Source: Bacteroidales bacterium
Lineage (GTDB): Bacteria; Bacteroidota; Bacteroidia; Bacteroidales; UBA932
Direction: 5' to 3'
NCBI GenBank assembly: GCA_017535125.1
Contig: JAFXUS010000037.1
Location: forward strand, 1-64,000
Length of the DNA: 64,000 nucleotides
The position numbers and the translations under genes were made by a program. Below are positions 24,702-34,589 of the stretch, piece by piece. The notes beneath the pieces are model-generated. The model did no database searches and was not told the DNA's origin. It saw only the letters and a list, made by a program, of their open reading frames with translations. How positions within the stretch are numbered: the stretch's first letter is position 1; each line of letters opens with the position of its first letter.

Positions 24702-26160
24702 TGTTCACCATTGTGTTCATGGCGGAGTCGATGGTCATCGAACCGGCCCGCATATCCAGGGTGTCGTCGATCTCGACGAAGCGGATCTGCTCGCTCTTGA
24801 AGAGCATGTCGATGTCGCAGGTCTCGCCGTTACGGTGCTTGGCGATGATGATCTGCGTCTTTTCCTTGTCCTCGGGATTCTCGCTCAGGCCCACGAAATC
24901 CGGCCGGTGGATGAAGAGCACCATGTCGGCGTCCTGCTCGATGGAGCCGGACTCGCGCAGGTCGGACAGCTGCGGCTTGCCGCCGCCGCCCTGCCGCTGC
25001 ACGGCCTGGCGGGAAAGCTGGGACAGCGCGATGATCGGAACGTCCAGCTCCTTGGCCGTGGCCTTGAGCGTACGGGAAATGGCCGCCACCTCCTGCTCGC
25101 GCATGCCCTTGAGCTCGGCGGGACCCTGCATCAGCTGCAGGTAGTCCACGACGATGAGGCGCACGCCCTTGTTCTTCACGAGGTTCTTGGCCTTGGTGCG
25201 GAACTCCATCAGCGGGAGACCCGGCGTGTCGTCGATATAGAGCGGAGCCTTGGACAGGGCCTTGAGTTTGTACTCGAGCTGTTCCCATTCATAGTCCTCC
25301 AGCTTGACGCCGCCCTTGATCTTGTCGGCCGGCAGGCCGGACTCGGACGTGATCAGGCGCTTGACGAGCTGGATGGCGGACATCTCCAGGGAGAAGAACG
25401 CCACCGCCATGTGGTGGTCCACCGCGGCGTTGCGCGCGAGGTTCAGCGAGAAGGCCGTCTTACCCACGGAAGGACGGGCAGCCAGGATGATCAGGTCGGA
25501 TTTCTGCCAACCCATCGTGATGCGGTCGATGCTGTAGAAACCGGACGGCACGCCGTTCAGGCCGGTGCTGCCCTGCATCTCCTGGATGTCCGACATCGCG
25601 ACGTTGATCAGGCTGCCGATGTCCTGCACCTCGCGGCGCACGTTGCTCTGGATGGCGGCATAGACCTTGCTCTGCGCATTGTCGATCAGGTCGTCCACCT
25701 TGATCGAATCGTCGAAGGAATCCCGCAGGATGTCGTACGACGCGGAGATCAGGTCGCGCTGGATCGTCTTCTGCTTGAGGATCTTGACGTAGTACTCGAT
25801 GTGCGCGGCGGAACCCACCTTCTCGGAGAGGTTCGCCAGCACGACGGTCCCGCCCACCGACTCCAGGTTACCCTGGGACTTGAGTTCGCTGCTGACCGTG
25901 ATGATATCGACGGAGGTGTGGTCCGTGACCAGACGCGCCATCGCCTCGAAGATCATCCGGTGCTTGGGGTCATAGAAACAGGAAGGCGTGAGCTCCTCCA
26001 TGGCGAGGTCCACGCAGGACGGCTCCAGCAGCATCGCGCCCAGTACGGCCTCCTCGACGTCCGGAGCCTGGGGCGGCTTGTTGCCGATCTCCATGCCGAG
26101 CGTCTCGAGGTTGACCGTCTGGTCTTTCTTGCGCGTATTGCCGGGCCGCTGTACAGCCAT
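24688..26160 (-). CDS. dnaB: Replicative DNA helicase DnaB
   Basis: The hexameric helicase that unwinds the replication fork. The N-terminal collar domain (PPQAPDVEEAVLGAMLLEP) is followed by the RecA-like motor: Walker A ARPSVGKTAF with Lys234, Walker B VRLIVVDYLQLM, and the arginine-finger region SGSIEQDADMVLFIHR. At 490 residues without an intein it is of normal size. It lies between the zinc-ribbon gene and rseC-rnf, so helicase and Rnf genes appear to be co-transcribed. Confidence 0.96.
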   Translation of the reverse strand: MAVQRPGNTRKKDQTVNLETLGMEIGNKPPQAPDVEEAVLGAMLLEPSCVDLAMEELTPSCFYDPKHRMIFEAMARLVTDHTSVDIITVSSELKSQGNLESVGGTVVLANLSEKVGSAAHIEYYVKILKQKTIQRDLISASYDILRDSFDDSIKVDDLIDNAQSKVYAAIQSNVRREVQDIGSLINVAMSDIQEMQGSTGLNGVPSGFYSIDRITMGWQKSDLIILAARPSVGKTAFSLNLARNAAVDHHMAVAFFSLEMSAIQLVKRLITSESGLPADKIKGGVKLEDYEWEQLEYKLKALSKAPLYIDDTPGLPLMEFRTKAKNLVKNKGVRLIVVDYLQLMQGPAELKGMREQEVAAISRTLKATAKELDVPIIALSQLSRQAVQRQGGGGKPQLSDLRESGSIEQDADMVLFIHRPDFVGLSENPEDKEKTQIIIAKHRNGETCDIDMLFKSEQIRFVEIDDTLDMRAGSMTIDSAMNTMVNNEFQ

Positions 26161-26165
26161 CTCCG

Positions 26166-26999
26166 CTAGATGTCAGGATTAACGATGATGCGGCCGCAGT
26201 GCTCGCAGATGACGAGCTTCTTGCCGGACGCGATGTCCAGGATTCGCTGCGGGGTGATGGTATGGAAGCAACCGCCGCAGGCGTCGCCATAGGTGCCGTC
26301 CTCGTGCTTCGGGAACAGCGTCACCACGGCGAGGTGGTTGTGGGCGTTGCCACGGATGCGCTCGTAGGCGCTCAGCGTACGCTCGTCGATCTTGGCGGCG
26401 CAGGCGCTGCGCTTGGCCTGGAGGGCTTTCTCCTCCTTGGCCGTGGACTCCACGATCGTGGCCAGTTCTTCCTGCTTGGCCTTGAGGTCCTCTTCGCGGA
26501 TGAGGATGCGGTCGGCGATGCGCTCGCGGTCGAGCTTGCGCTCTTCGATGGCGGCGCGGGCATCAGTGATGTTCTTCTCGGCGATGGCGCGCAGCAGGCC
26601 CTGGTTCTCCAGTTCCTTGTTGATGGAATCGAACTCGCGGCTGTTGGAGATGTTCTCCAGCTGGCTGCGGTATTTCTCGATCTCGGTGTCCAGTTCGACG
26701 ATCTGCTTGTTGGCGTTGTCAATGGTGGCGTTGTAGCCCTCGATCAGCTGTCCGATCTTGTCGGACTTGGCGCGCAGGCCGGCCAGTTCCTCTTCGAGGA
26801 TGGCGACCTCGGCGGGCAGTTCGCCGCGCAGGTGGACCAGCTCGTCGATGGCGACGTCGGCCTCCTGCAGTTCATAAAGTACTTTGAGTTTCTCCTGCGT
26901 GCTCTGCTCGGTCTCCGCGAAGCTCTTGCGCAGCGAGACAAAAGTCTCCCGCTCATCGATCGGAGTCGGCACTTTCGTTGTTTTTTTGGTGGTAGCCAT
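26166..26999 (-). CDS. Zinc-ribbon coiled-coil protein (DUF164/CdsZ type)
   Basis: A 277-residue cytoplasmic protein. Residues about 30-215 form a long coiled coil rich in Glu/Lys/Leu heptads; the C-terminus has a C4 zinc ribbon (CGGCFHTI...CEHCGRII). Bacteroidota carry one such protein, annotated as C4-type zinc ribbon protein; the Chlamydia relative CdsZ/CT398 acts in secretion, but a general role is not established. It is the first gene of the apparent dnaB-rseC-rnf unit. Confidence 0.83.
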   Translation of the reverse strand: MATTKKTTKVPTPIDERETFVSLRKSFAETEQSTQEKLKVLYELQEADVAIDELVHLRGELPAEVAILEEELAGLRAKSDKIGQLIEGYNATIDNANKQIVELDTEIEKYRSQLENISNSREFDSINKELENQGLLRAIAEKNITDARAAIEERKLDRERIADRILIREEDLKAKQEELATIVESTAKEEKALQAKRSACAAKIDERTLSAYERIRGNAHNHLAVVTLFPKHEDGTYGDACGGCFHTITPQRILDIASGKKLVICEHCGRIIVNPDI

Positions 27000-27042
27000 A
27001 TATGCTTTTTTGATATTTATTACTACGTAATATTACAAATTG

Positions 27043-27050
27043 CAAAGTTA
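27043..27050 (-). promoter_or_regulatory. -7 promoter box TAACTTTG for the zinc-ribbon/dnaB/rnf unit
   Basis: Exact TAnnTTTG match on the minus strand, 43 bases before the start codon. Its first three bases are the stop codon of merR. Confidence 0.65.
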
Positions 27051-27368
27051 GGAAATATTTTTCTTAATCTCCACAAGTTGGGCGCGGATTTCCTTGAGCG
27101 ATTCGAGCGCCTTGACGCTCTTGTCCACGGGGCGCCGGTCACCGGCCAGCTGGAGGGCGGCGCCTTCCAGGGTCAGGCCGCGGTCCTTGACCAGATGGTG
27201 GATCTGCTTGAAGGTCTCCACGTCGGCAGCAGTGAACTGCCGGTTGCCCTTGGCGTTGCGCTTGGGCTTGATGAATTTCGGGAAAGAGTTGGACCAGAAA
27301 CGTACCAGGGACACCGATTCGCCCAGGATCCCGGCCACTTCGCCGATCGAGTAATACAGTTTCTCCAT
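27048..27368 (-). CDS. MerR family transcriptional regulator
   Basis: A 106-residue protein with an N-terminal MerR helix-turn-helix and wing (YYSIGEVAGILGES...LVRFWSNSFP, then NRQFTAADVETFKQIHHLV). The short C-terminal helix lacks a recognisable ligand domain or metal-binding cysteines. It follows the M23 peptidase gene by four bases; M23 plus MerR is an arrangement I recall from other Bacteroidota. Targets are unknown. Confidence 0.87.
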   Translation of the reverse strand: MEKLYYSIGEVAGILGESVSLVRFWSNSFPKFIKPKRNAKGNRQFTAADVETFKQIHHLVKDRGLTLEGAALQLAGDRRPVDKSVKALESLKEIRAQLVEIKKNIS

Positions 27369-27372
27369 ATCG

Positions 27373-28329
27373 TTAATCCATTGATTGCATTGTGTTGACG
27401 GACATGTACAGCATGTTCACGTATTCCGTCGGGCTGACGGAAGCGAAGAAGAAGCCCACCGGATCCTTCCCGGCGCCATCCTTGCGCACTTCGTAGTGGA
27501 GGTGCGGGGCAAAGGCCTGCCCGGACATACCCACGGCGCCGATGCGGTCGCCGGCATGCACGCGCTGACCGACGTGGACGTTCATGCTCTCCAGGTGGGC
27601 ATAGACGGTCTCATAGCCGCCCTCGTGCGCGATCCGCACCGTATTGCCCAGGGATTTGCTCGAAGAGGCTCCCGTCACCGTGCCGTCCGCGGCGGCCAGC
27701 ACCGGCGTGCCGCGCGCGACGATCAGGTCCAGGCCCTCATGATAGACGTAGGCCTTGTAGAACGGGTTCATCTTCCGCCCGGTCGATGCCCCGATCTGGG
27801 GATAGGTGATGTCGGCGATCGGGAGCGTCATCGGCGGGAGGACGAGGGAGGAATCGGACAGCGCCCGGAAAATACGTTCGAATGCCGCATCCACCGATTT
27901 GCTGCGACGCAGCAGGCTGTCCGCCTTGTCCCGCGCGTAGGTGACCAGGCGCCATTCCGGAATGGTGTCGGCCGCGCTGATTCGCCCCTGGTCGTCCATC
28001 GGATCCAGCATGGGTGCGCCGGAAGAATGGAAGACCAGCCCGTAGATCTCATTATCCTTGTGCTGCAGATTGGCGATGGCGTCGCCGAGCAGCTGTTCAC
28101 GCTCTTCCAGGCCGGGATAGAGCCGCTCGTACATGCGGATTTCGCGCCGGAGACGGCGCTCGGTATCCGTGCGGAAGACCGTCGTGAACGCCAGATAGAC
28201 CAGCACCGCCAGGGTAAAGGTCAGCAGCAGGTACACCACGAGCGTGGCCACGGTCCGCCCGATCCGGCGCGGCACCTGTCCGAAATGGAAGTTCTCGGCA
28301 TTGAATATGAACGGTCTGCGTCTAGCCAT
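27373..28329 (-). CDS. M23 family metallopeptidase (second of a pair)
   Basis: A probable periplasmic peptidoglycan endopeptidase anchored by one N-terminal helix (about residues 28-52). A coiled segment follows, then the LytM domain (about 190-300) with zinc ligands in YHEGLD, YAHLES and HLHYEV, so the active site looks complete. Length is 318 residues. It overlaps the preceding M23 gene by 8 bases and shares its architecture, indicating tandem duplication; the two may form a hetero-complex. Confidence 0.88.
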   Translation of the reverse strand: MARRRPFIFNAENFHFGQVPRRIGRTVATLVVYLLLTFTLAVLVYLAFTTVFRTDTERRLRREIRMYERLYPGLEEREQLLGDAIANLQHKDNEIYGLVFHSSGAPMLDPMDDQGRISAADTIPEWRLVTYARDKADSLLRRSKSVDAAFERIFRALSDSSLVLPPMTLPIADITYPQIGASTGRKMNPFYKAYVYHEGLDLIVARGTPVLAAADGTVTGASSSKSLGNTVRIAHEGGYETVYAHLESMNVHVGQRVHAGDRIGAVGMSGQAFAPHLHYEVRKDGAGKDPVGFFFASVSPTEYVNMLYMSVNTMQSMD

Positions 28330-29344
28330 TGCCCTGTTTGCTGCGCCGGAGCAGCTCCGTCGTGCTGGTCCGCTTGCCGACCGGCGATTCCTCCTTGCGG
28401 GTGCCGATCATCGCGCGGTATTCATCCAGCGACATGTTGAAATCCATATAGTTCATCGGGTTCACCCGGTTGCCGCGATAGACCACCTCGTAGTGGAGGT
28501 GCGGGCCCGTGGACTTGCCGGTCGAGCCGACGTTACCGATCTGCTCGCCCCGTCTGATGTTCATGCCTACCGCCACGGTGATGACGCTGAGATGTGCGTA
28601 GCGCGTCTGGTAGCCGTAGCCGTGGTCGATGACGATCTGATTGCCGTAGCCGTTCGATTTGAACTCCGCCATCGTCACCACACCGTCGCCGGTGGCATAG
28701 ACCGGCGTGCCCGTGGCCGCGGCCATGTCCTGGCCGCCATGGGCCTCGCCGCCGCCGAAGACGGGATCCGTCCGGTAGCCGAAGCCGCTCGAGAGATGGA
28801 CCTTGGTCTTATCCGGGAGGAGCGGCGGTACGCTCGGCACGCAGGCGAGCATGTCGCCCGCGGTGCGGGCCAGCATGCCCACCTCGTCCAGCGACTTGCC
28901 CTGGATGTAGGCGCGCTTGGTCAGGTTGTCCAGCCGCCGGACCAACCAGCCCAGCGAGGAGTTCGTGCCCAGCAGATCCACTTCGGCATAGCGGTTGATG
29001 CCGCCCAGGCCGGAATTCTTCACTTCGTCCGGAATCTCGCCCAGGCCGTAGATCGAGCGGTACACCTCGTCGTCACGCTGCTCGATGCCCGTCAGCGTGC
29101 GGTCGTACAGGTCCAGACGGTTGGAGAGCACCTCCATCCGCGCCTCCCACTCGGCCGCCCGGCGTTTGAGCACCGCGGTCCGCGGAAGGTCCCAGTGGAA
29201 CACGGCGGTATAGAGCCAGAAGTACAGGAATACGAAACCCGCGGCGGCCAGAATGGCTACCGACAGACGCACGGGTTTGAGGTACCTGGGTTCTTCCTGT
29301 TCCTCATACAGCAGCGTCTCGGGATTGAGGACGTACTTCGGCAT
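28322..29344 (-). CDS. M23 family metallopeptidase (first of a pair)
   Basis: A membrane-anchored LytM-type endopeptidase of 340 residues. The N-terminal helix (about 28-50) is followed by a coiled coil and the catalytic domain, with zinc ligands in AHGGQD, RYAHLS and HLHYEV. The N-terminus VLNPETLLYEEQEEPR is typical of Bacteroidota M23 proteins near alaS. Its -7 box lies seven bases before the ATG. Confidence 0.88.
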   Translation of the reverse strand: MPKYVLNPETLLYEEQEEPRYLKPVRLSVAILAAAGFVFLYFWLYTAVFHWDLPRTAVLKRRAAEWEARMEVLSNRLDLYDRTLTGIEQRDDEVYRSIYGLGEIPDEVKNSGLGGINRYAEVDLLGTNSSLGWLVRRLDNLTKRAYIQGKSLDEVGMLARTAGDMLACVPSVPPLLPDKTKVHLSSGFGYRTDPVFGGGEAHGGQDMAAATGTPVYATGDGVVTMAEFKSNGYGNQIVIDHGYGYQTRYAHLSVITVAVGMNIRRGEQIGNVGSTGKSTGPHLHYEVVYRGNRVNPMNYMDFNMSLDEYRAMIGTRKEESPVGKRTSTTELLRRSKQGNG

Positions 29345-29351
29345 AGGGATG

Positions 29352-29359
29352 CAAAGATA
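29352..29359 (-). promoter_or_regulatory. -7 promoter box TATCTTTG, seven bases before the M23 start
   Basis: Exact TAnnTTTG match on the minus strand. The seven-base gap to the ATG predicts a leaderless or nearly leaderless mRNA. Confidence 0.6.
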
Positions 29360-29388
29360 CTAATTTTTTGCAAATTGCGCCGTATCAC

Positions 29389-31860
29389 CTAAAGTTCGGC
29401 CCGCCAGCTTTCCGGCTCACGGAAGCCTTTGAGGAACTCGGTGACGGGCATGCGCTTCTTGCCGGCGAGCTGGATGTCGGTGAGGGCGAGGGCGCCGTCG
29501 CCGGTGGCGATGGCGAACCAGCTCTTGCCGTCGCTCAGCACCGTGCCGGGAGCGGCATGGAGGTCGGAGCGCTTTTCGGCGCGGTAGATCTTCATGCTCA
29601 GAGATTCCGGGTCAGGCCCGGAATGACTCTCTAAAGATGCGGATGAATTCTCCGGAGTCATGCCGGACTGCGATCCGGCATCTCTGACCAACGTCGCGAA
29701 CGCAGCGGGATAAGGAGAGAGGCCACGGATGAGGTTGTAGATCTTGTCGGTGGGCTGGGTCCAGTCGATGCGGCAGAGCTCCTTGGTGAGCTTCGGCGCG
29801 GGCCGGAGCTCCTCGGAACCCTGGATGAAGGAGCGCTGGACGCGCAGCTCGGCATTGTGCTGGATCAGCGCCTCAACGGTCTGCAGCACCAGGTCGGCAC
29901 CGATCACCATGAGCTCGTCATGCAGTTCGCCCGCCGTCTCGTCCGGCCGGATACGGCACTCCTGACGGAAAATGATGCCGCCGGTATCGATGTCCTTGTC
30001 GATCATGAAGGTCGTCACGCCCGACATGCGCTCGCCGTTGATGACGGCCCAGTTGATCGGGGCGGCGCCGCGATACTGCGGCAGCAGGGCCGCGTGGAGG
30101 TTGAAGGTGCCCAGCCTCGGCATGGACCAGACCTCCTCCGGGAGCATGCGGAAGGCCACGACGACGAACATGTCGGCCTTCCATGCGCGCAGCGCTTCAA
30201 GGAACTCAGGATCCTTGAGCTTGACGGGCTGCAGGACCGGGATACCGTGCGCGACGGCATACTGCTTGACGGCGCTCTCGTTCATCTTGAGACCGCGGCC
30301 GGCCGGCTTGTCGGCCACCGTGACCACGCCGACGACCTTGTAGCCGGCCTGCACGAGGGTGTCGAGCGGCTTCACGGCGAATTCGGGCGTACCCATGTAA
30401 ACGATGCGGACGGGGCGGAACAGGCGAACGACCTTGCTCTTGAACCTGCGCCACCAGGTGGTGAATTGATCCATATTGAAAAGCTCCGCGTCCCGCATCG
30501 CCTTCCAGGTGAAGAAGACGCCGAGGGGCGCTATGACGGCAGCGGATATGAAGACGCCGACGGGCGTCTCCACGGCGCCGTCCCGCGCCAGCTTGCTACC
30601 GGAAATGTTGAACACGTAGTACAGGACGAAGAAGAGCACGGAGATGATGAGGCTCACGCCGAGTCCCCCGCGTTTGCTCTTCACCAGCGCGCCCAGCGGG
30701 GCCCCGATGAAGAAAAGCAGGAAGCAGGCAAGCGCCTGCCCGTATTTCTCCAGGAAGGAGAGGTCGGACTGGCGGAGGTTGTAGCTCTTGTCGTAGGTGC
30801 TGTAGCGGAAATTGTTGATTTCGGAAGACAATCTGCTCACATTGTCCGCCGCGCGGTTGCGGGCCTGCGCCTCGGCATCCGGGTTCTTCCACTTCATGTA
30901 GCCGGGAGCGTTGAAGTCCGACCGCTTCGTGTTGTGGAAGGCCGTGTCCAGCTGCCGGTTCATCTGGAACGCGGAGCTGTATCGGACCACCTGATACTGC
31001 CGGCTGTGCAGGGAGTCCAGCTCGCGCCGCAGCGAGTCGCTGAGCTGACGCAGCTCCGCCATCTGCTTGGTCTTGATCGCGTCGTCGAAACGCGCGGAAT
31101 CCGATTTCTCGAAACTGTAGTTCTTCAGCGGGATAATCAGTTCCTGCCGGGCGAAGTTGATGTGCTGCAGGACCAGGCTCGTGTCGTTGTAGCGCAGCGT
31201 ATTGTCTTCCCGGTACGTCGAACCGTGGAAGAGCGTGAACGTCAGGTAATCCTTGCTCTTGGACATGCGCAGCAGGGCCGAGTCGGCCATCGTCAGGGAG
31301 ATGTTGCCCTTGTGCGCCGTGTGGTCATAGACCTGCACATCGTGCAGCATCTTGGTCCGTTTGTCCTGCGCCCCCACGCGGAGGATGTAGCCGTCGATGC
31401 CGTTGTAGAACGTTCCCGGCGGGATTTTGATCTCATCCTTGGTGCGGGCGATGTCGTCGCGCAGGGTGTAGATCTCGTTGAAGGCGTGGGGCACGAGCCG
31501 CGAGCAGACCGCGAAGGTGCCGACGCCGATGAACGCGGCGACAACCGCGAGCGGCAGGATAACCCGGCCGAAAGAGATGCCGGAGGCCCGGATGGCCATC
31601 AGTTCCGTCCGCTCGGCAAGCTGGCCGATGGTCATGGTGGCCGCAAGCAGGGTCGCGAGCGGGATGGCGAGCGGCAGGGCGATGCTGCACACGCCCCAGA
31701 ACAGGAATTCCAGGATGGTACGGATGCCCAGGCCCTTGCCCACCAGCTCATCGATATAGAGCCAGAGCGTCTGCATCGCCAGGATGAAGACCACGATGAA
31801 GAGGATCGCGACGAACGGTCCGATGAACGACTTCAATATGAAGCGGTCGAGCTTCTTCAT
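29389..31860 (-). CDS. Fusion protein: LptF/LptG-family permease joined to methionyl-tRNA formyltransferase
   Basis: One uninterrupted 823-residue frame. Residues 1-about 480 are a YjgP/YjgQ (LptF/LptG) lipopolysaccharide-export permease: three N-terminal helices, a periplasmic beta-rich domain (about 105-340), and three C-terminal helices (about 360-455). From about residue 484 (VRIVYMGTPEFAV) to the end it is a full methionyl-tRNA formyltransferase, with the active-site NLHAALLPQYRGAAPINW and DKDIDTGGI motifs and a C-terminal tRNA-binding domain. Both termini of LptF/G are cytoplasmic, so the enzyme would face the cytoplasm. Separate Fmt translation could only begin at Met463 (a GGAG lies nine bases upstream) or at Met489, which would cut the first strand. 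The Fmt part also contains a 26-residue insert encoded by two palindromes. Confidence 0.85.
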   Translation of the reverse strand: MKKLDRFILKSFIGPFVAILFIVVFILAMQTLWLYIDELVGKGLGIRTILEFLFWGVCSIALPLAIPLATLLAATMTIGQLAERTELMAIRASGISFGRVILPLAVVAAFIGVGTFAVCSRLVPHAFNEIYTLRDDIARTKDEIKIPPGTFYNGIDGYILRVGAQDKRTKMLHDVQVYDHTAHKGNISLTMADSALLRMSKSKDYLTFTLFHGSTYREDNTLRYNDTSLVLQHINFARQELIIPLKNYSFEKSDSARFDDAIKTKQMAELRQLSDSLRRELDSLHSRQYQVVRYSSAFQMNRQLDTAFHNTKRSDFNAPGYMKWKNPDAEAQARNRAADNVSRLSSEINNFRYSTYDKSYNLRQSDLSFLEKYGQALACFLLFFIGAPLGALVKSKRGGLGVSLIISVLFFVLYYVFNISGSKLARDGAVETPVGVFISAAVIAPLGVFFTWKAMRDAELFNMDQFTTWWRRFKSKVVRLFRPVRIVYMGTPEFAVKPLDTLVQAGYKVVGVVTVADKPAGRGLKMNESAVKQYAVAHGIPVLQPVKLKDPEFLEALRAWKADMFVVVAFRMLPEEVWSMPRLGTFNLHAALLPQYRGAAPINWAVINGERMSGVTTFMIDKDIDTGGIIFRQECRIRPDETAGELHDELMVIGADLVLQTVEALIQHNAELRVQRSFIQGSEELRPAPKLTKELCRIDWTQPTDKIYNLIRGLSPYPAAFATLVRDAGSQSGMTPENSSASLESHSGPDPESLSMKIYRAEKRSDLHAAPGTVLSDGKSWFAIATGDGALALTDIQLAGKKRMPVTEFLKGFREPESWRAEL
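29604..29681. repeat. Two short dispersed palindromes in tandem within the fmt region
   Basis: ATTCCGGG-TCAGG-CCCGGAAT (29604-29624, followed by GAC) and ATGCCGGA-CTGCGA-TCCGGCAT (29660-29681, preceded by GTC) lie 35 bases apart in opposite edge orientation. They encode SQSGMTPENSS and SLESHSGPDPESLS between the catalytic and C-terminal domains of Fmt, where relatives have a short loop. Confidence 0.7.
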
Positions 31861-31875
31861 CCTGACGGAAAATGT

Positions 31876-34509
31876 TTACGCGCGGGCTGCGATCTCCTTG
31901 AGGGCGTCGAGCGCCTGGGCCAGGCCCTCGGCGTTCTTGCCGCCGGCGGTCGCGAGACCGGGCTGGCCGCCACCGCCGCCCTGAATGAACTTGGCGGCAT
32001 CGCGGATGTCCTTGCCGGCGTTGCGGCCCGCGGCGACGAGGTCGTCGGAATACATGAGGACCAGCTGCGGCTTGCCCTCAAAGGCGAACGCGCCCACGAG
32101 GGCGGTGTTCTTCAGTTCTTTCTGGAGCAAGAGCGCGGCGTTGCGCACCAGGGCGGGATCGAACTCCTGCCCGGCGGCACCGGCCACGATCAGCTTGATG
32201 CCGTTCACCTCCTGCGCCTTCCCGGACAGCTGGCTGGCGAACTCGGCTGCCTTTTGCTTTGCAAACTCCTCCGCCTGCTTCTTGAAGGAGGCGTTGTCCT
32301 CAATAAGCTTCTGGATGGCGCCGGCGAGGTCCGGAACGTTGTTGAAGAAGGAACGGGCCGTCTTGAGCAGGCCCTGGATACCCAGCACGAGTTCTTCCGC
32401 CTGCTCCCCGGTCACGGCCTCGATGCGGCGGATACCGGCCGCGATGGCAGACTCGCCGGTGATCTTGAAGAAGCCGATGTTGCCGGTGGCGGAGGTGTGG
32501 CAGCCGCCGCAGAGCTCGACGCTCGGGCCGAAGCGGACCACGCGCACACGGTCGCCGTACTTCTCGCCGAAGAGGGCCATGGCGCCCAGTTCGCGCGCCT
32601 CATCCATCGTGGCATCACGCTTCTCGTTGAGCGGGAAGTTGCTGCGGATCAGCTCGTTGACGCGTTTCTCCACCGCGGCGATCTGCTCGTCGGAGAGCTT
32701 CTCGAAATGGGAGAAGTCGAAGCGGAAGCCCTGGTCGCCCACGAAGGAACCCTTCTGCTCGACATGGGTGCCGAGGATCTCGCGGAGGGCCCGGTGCAGC
32801 AAGTGCGTGCAACTGTGGTTGTTCGCGATGCGCTGGCGGCGCGCCGCGTCCACGCTCAGCGTGAAGGCGCCGGTGCAGTCCTTCGGCAGGCGCTCGGCGA
32901 TATGGATGGTCAGGTTGTTCTCCTTGACCGTGTTCAGGATCCGGATCTGCTCGCCGTCGGCGGCGGTGATGACGCCCGTGTCGCCGATCTCGCCGCCCAT
33001 TTCCCCGTAGAACGGGGTTCGGTCGAAGACGAGCTGGAGCATCTCCTTGTTCTTCTGGACGACGGTGCGCTGCTTGAGCAACAGGGCGCCGCCCAGCTCG
33101 GTGGTGTCGAAGCCGACGAACTCCACGTCCTCGCCCTCGTGATAGACGGTCCAGTCGCCGAAGGTGTTGGCGGTGGCGTTGCGGGCACGGTCCTTCTGCT
33201 GCTGCAGTTCGACCTGGAAGCCCGCCTGGTCCACGGTGTAGCCGTTCTCGGCAGCGATCAGCTCCGTCAGGTCGATCGGGAAGCCGTAGGTATCATAGAG
33301 CTTGAAGGCGTCGGCGCCGGCGATGACCTTGCTGTCCTTGCTGCGCTCCATGCACTCGTCCATCAGGCGGATGCCGCGGTCGAGGGTGCGCAGGAAGGCG
33401 AGCTCCTCCTCGCGGATGACGCTCTCGATGAACTTCTGCTGCTTCGCGATCTCGGGATAGGCCTCGCCCATGTCGTCCACGAGCTGCTGCACGAGCTGGC
33501 AGAGGAAGGGCTCGTTGAGATCGAGGAAGGTATAGCCGTAGCGGACGGCGCGGCGCAGGATGCGGCGGATCACGTAGCCGGCCTTGACGTTGGACGGCAA
33601 CTGGCCGTCGGCGATGCTGAAACTGATGGCGCGGATGTGGTCCGCGATCACGCGCATCGCGACGTCGGTCCTGGCGCTCTCGCCGTATTTGTGGCCGGAG
33701 AGCTGGCCGATGCGGTTCAGCATGCCGGTGAAGACGTCGGAATCGTAGTTGCTGTTCTTGCCCTGGAGCACGGCGCAGAGGCGCTCGAAGCCCATGCCGG
33801 TATCGATGTTGCGGGCGGGCAGCGGCTCCAGGTGGCCGTCGGCCATGCGCTGGTACTGCATGAAGACGAGGTTCCAGATCTCGATCACGTGCGGGTCGGA
33901 TTTATTGACCAGGTCGCGGCCGGCGATGCCGGAAGCGGCCTTCTCCTCGGCCGAGCGGATGTCGATGTGGATTTCGGAACAGGGACCGCAGGGACCGGTC
34001 TCGCCCATCTCCCAGAAATTGTCATGCTTGTTGCCCAGGAGGATATGGTCCTCCGGGAGGTATTTGCGCCAGGCCTGCTGCGCCTCGGTGTCGAGCGCGG
34101 TGCCGTCTTCGGCGGCACCCTCGAACACAGTGGCGTAGAGAATGCTCTTGTCAATCTTGTACACTTCGGTCAGGAGCTCCCAGGCCCAGTCGATGGCCTC
34201 GGTCTTGAAATAGTCACCGAAGCTCCAGTTGCCCAGCATCTCGAACATGGTGTGGTGGTAGGTGTCGTGGCCGACCTCCTCCAGGTCGTTGTGCTTGCCG
34301 CTCACACGGAGGCACTTCTGGGAGTCCGCCGCCCGGTTGTACGGGGCCTTGGCGTTGCCCAGGAAGATGTCCTTGAACTGATTCATGCCCGCGTTGGTGA
34401 ACATCAGGGTCGGGTCGTTCTTGACCACCATCGGCGCGGACGGGACGACGGTATGGCCCTTCGATGCGAAGAAGTCGAGGAATTTCTGACGGATTTCCTT
34501 GGAAGTCAT
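31876..34509 (-). CDS. alaS: Alanyl-tRNA synthetase
   Basis: Charges tRNA-Ala and edits mischarged Ser/Gly. Class II catalytic core at the N-terminus ([33 protein letters not shown]), editing domain with the zinc ligands HSCTHLL near residue 565 and CGGCH near residue 665, and a C-Ala domain ending in a glycine-rich segment ([16 protein letters not shown]). At 877 residues it is full length. It is followed after 15 bases by the lptG-fmt fusion, likely in one transcript. Confidence 0.97.
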   Translation of the reverse strand: MTSKEIRQKFLDFFASKGHTVVPSAPMVVKNDPTLMFTNAGMNQFKDIFLGNAKAPYNRAADSQKCLRVSGKHNDLEEVGHDTYHHTMFEMLGNWSFGDYFKTEAIDWAWELLTEVYKIDKSILYATVFEGAAEDGTALDTEAQQAWRKYLPEDHILLGNKHDNFWEMGETGPCGPCSEIHIDIRSAEEKAASGIAGRDLVNKSDPHVIEIWNLVFMQYQRMADGHLEPLPARNIDTGMGFERLCAVLQGKNSNYDSDVFTGMLNRIGQLSGHKYGESARTDVAMRVIADHIRAISFSIADGQLPSNVKAGYVIRRILRRAVRYGYTFLDLNEPFLCQLVQQLVDDMGEAYPEIAKQQKFIESVIREEELAFLRTLDRGIRLMDECMERSKDSKVIAGADAFKLYDTYGFPIDLTELIAAENGYTVDQAGFQVELQQQKDRARNATANTFGDWTVYHEGEDVEFVGFDTTELGGALLLKQRTVVQKNKEMLQLVFDRTPFYGEMGGEIGDTGVITAADGEQIRILNTVKENNLTIHIAERLPKDCTGAFTLSVDAARRQRIANNHSCTHLLHRALREILGTHVEQKGSFVGDQGFRFDFSHFEKLSDEQIAAVEKRVNELIRSNFPLNEKRDATMDEARELGAMALFGEKYGDRVRVVRFGPSVELCGGCHTSATGNIGFFKITGESAIAAGIRRIEAVTGEQAEELVLGIQGLLKTARSFFNNVPDLAGAIQKLIEDNASFKKQAEEFAKQKAAEFASQLSGKAQEVNGIKLIVAGAAGQEFDPALVRNAALLLQKELKNTALVGAFAFEGKPQLVLMYSDDLVAAGRNAGKDIRDAAKFIQGGGGGQPGLATAGGKNAEGLAQALDALKEIAARA

Positions 34510-34549
34510 ATACTTTGTCTTTTAATTTTGTTCAATTCAAATCGAACTA

Positions 34550-34557
34550 CAAAAGTA
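34550..34557 (-). promoter_or_regulatory. -7 promoter box TACTTTTG for alaS
   Basis: Exact TAnnTTTG match on the minus strand, 40 bases before the alaS start. Confidence 0.6.
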
Positions 34558-34589
34558 ACACTTTTCGCCGTCTCTTGCAAACCAGCGAA

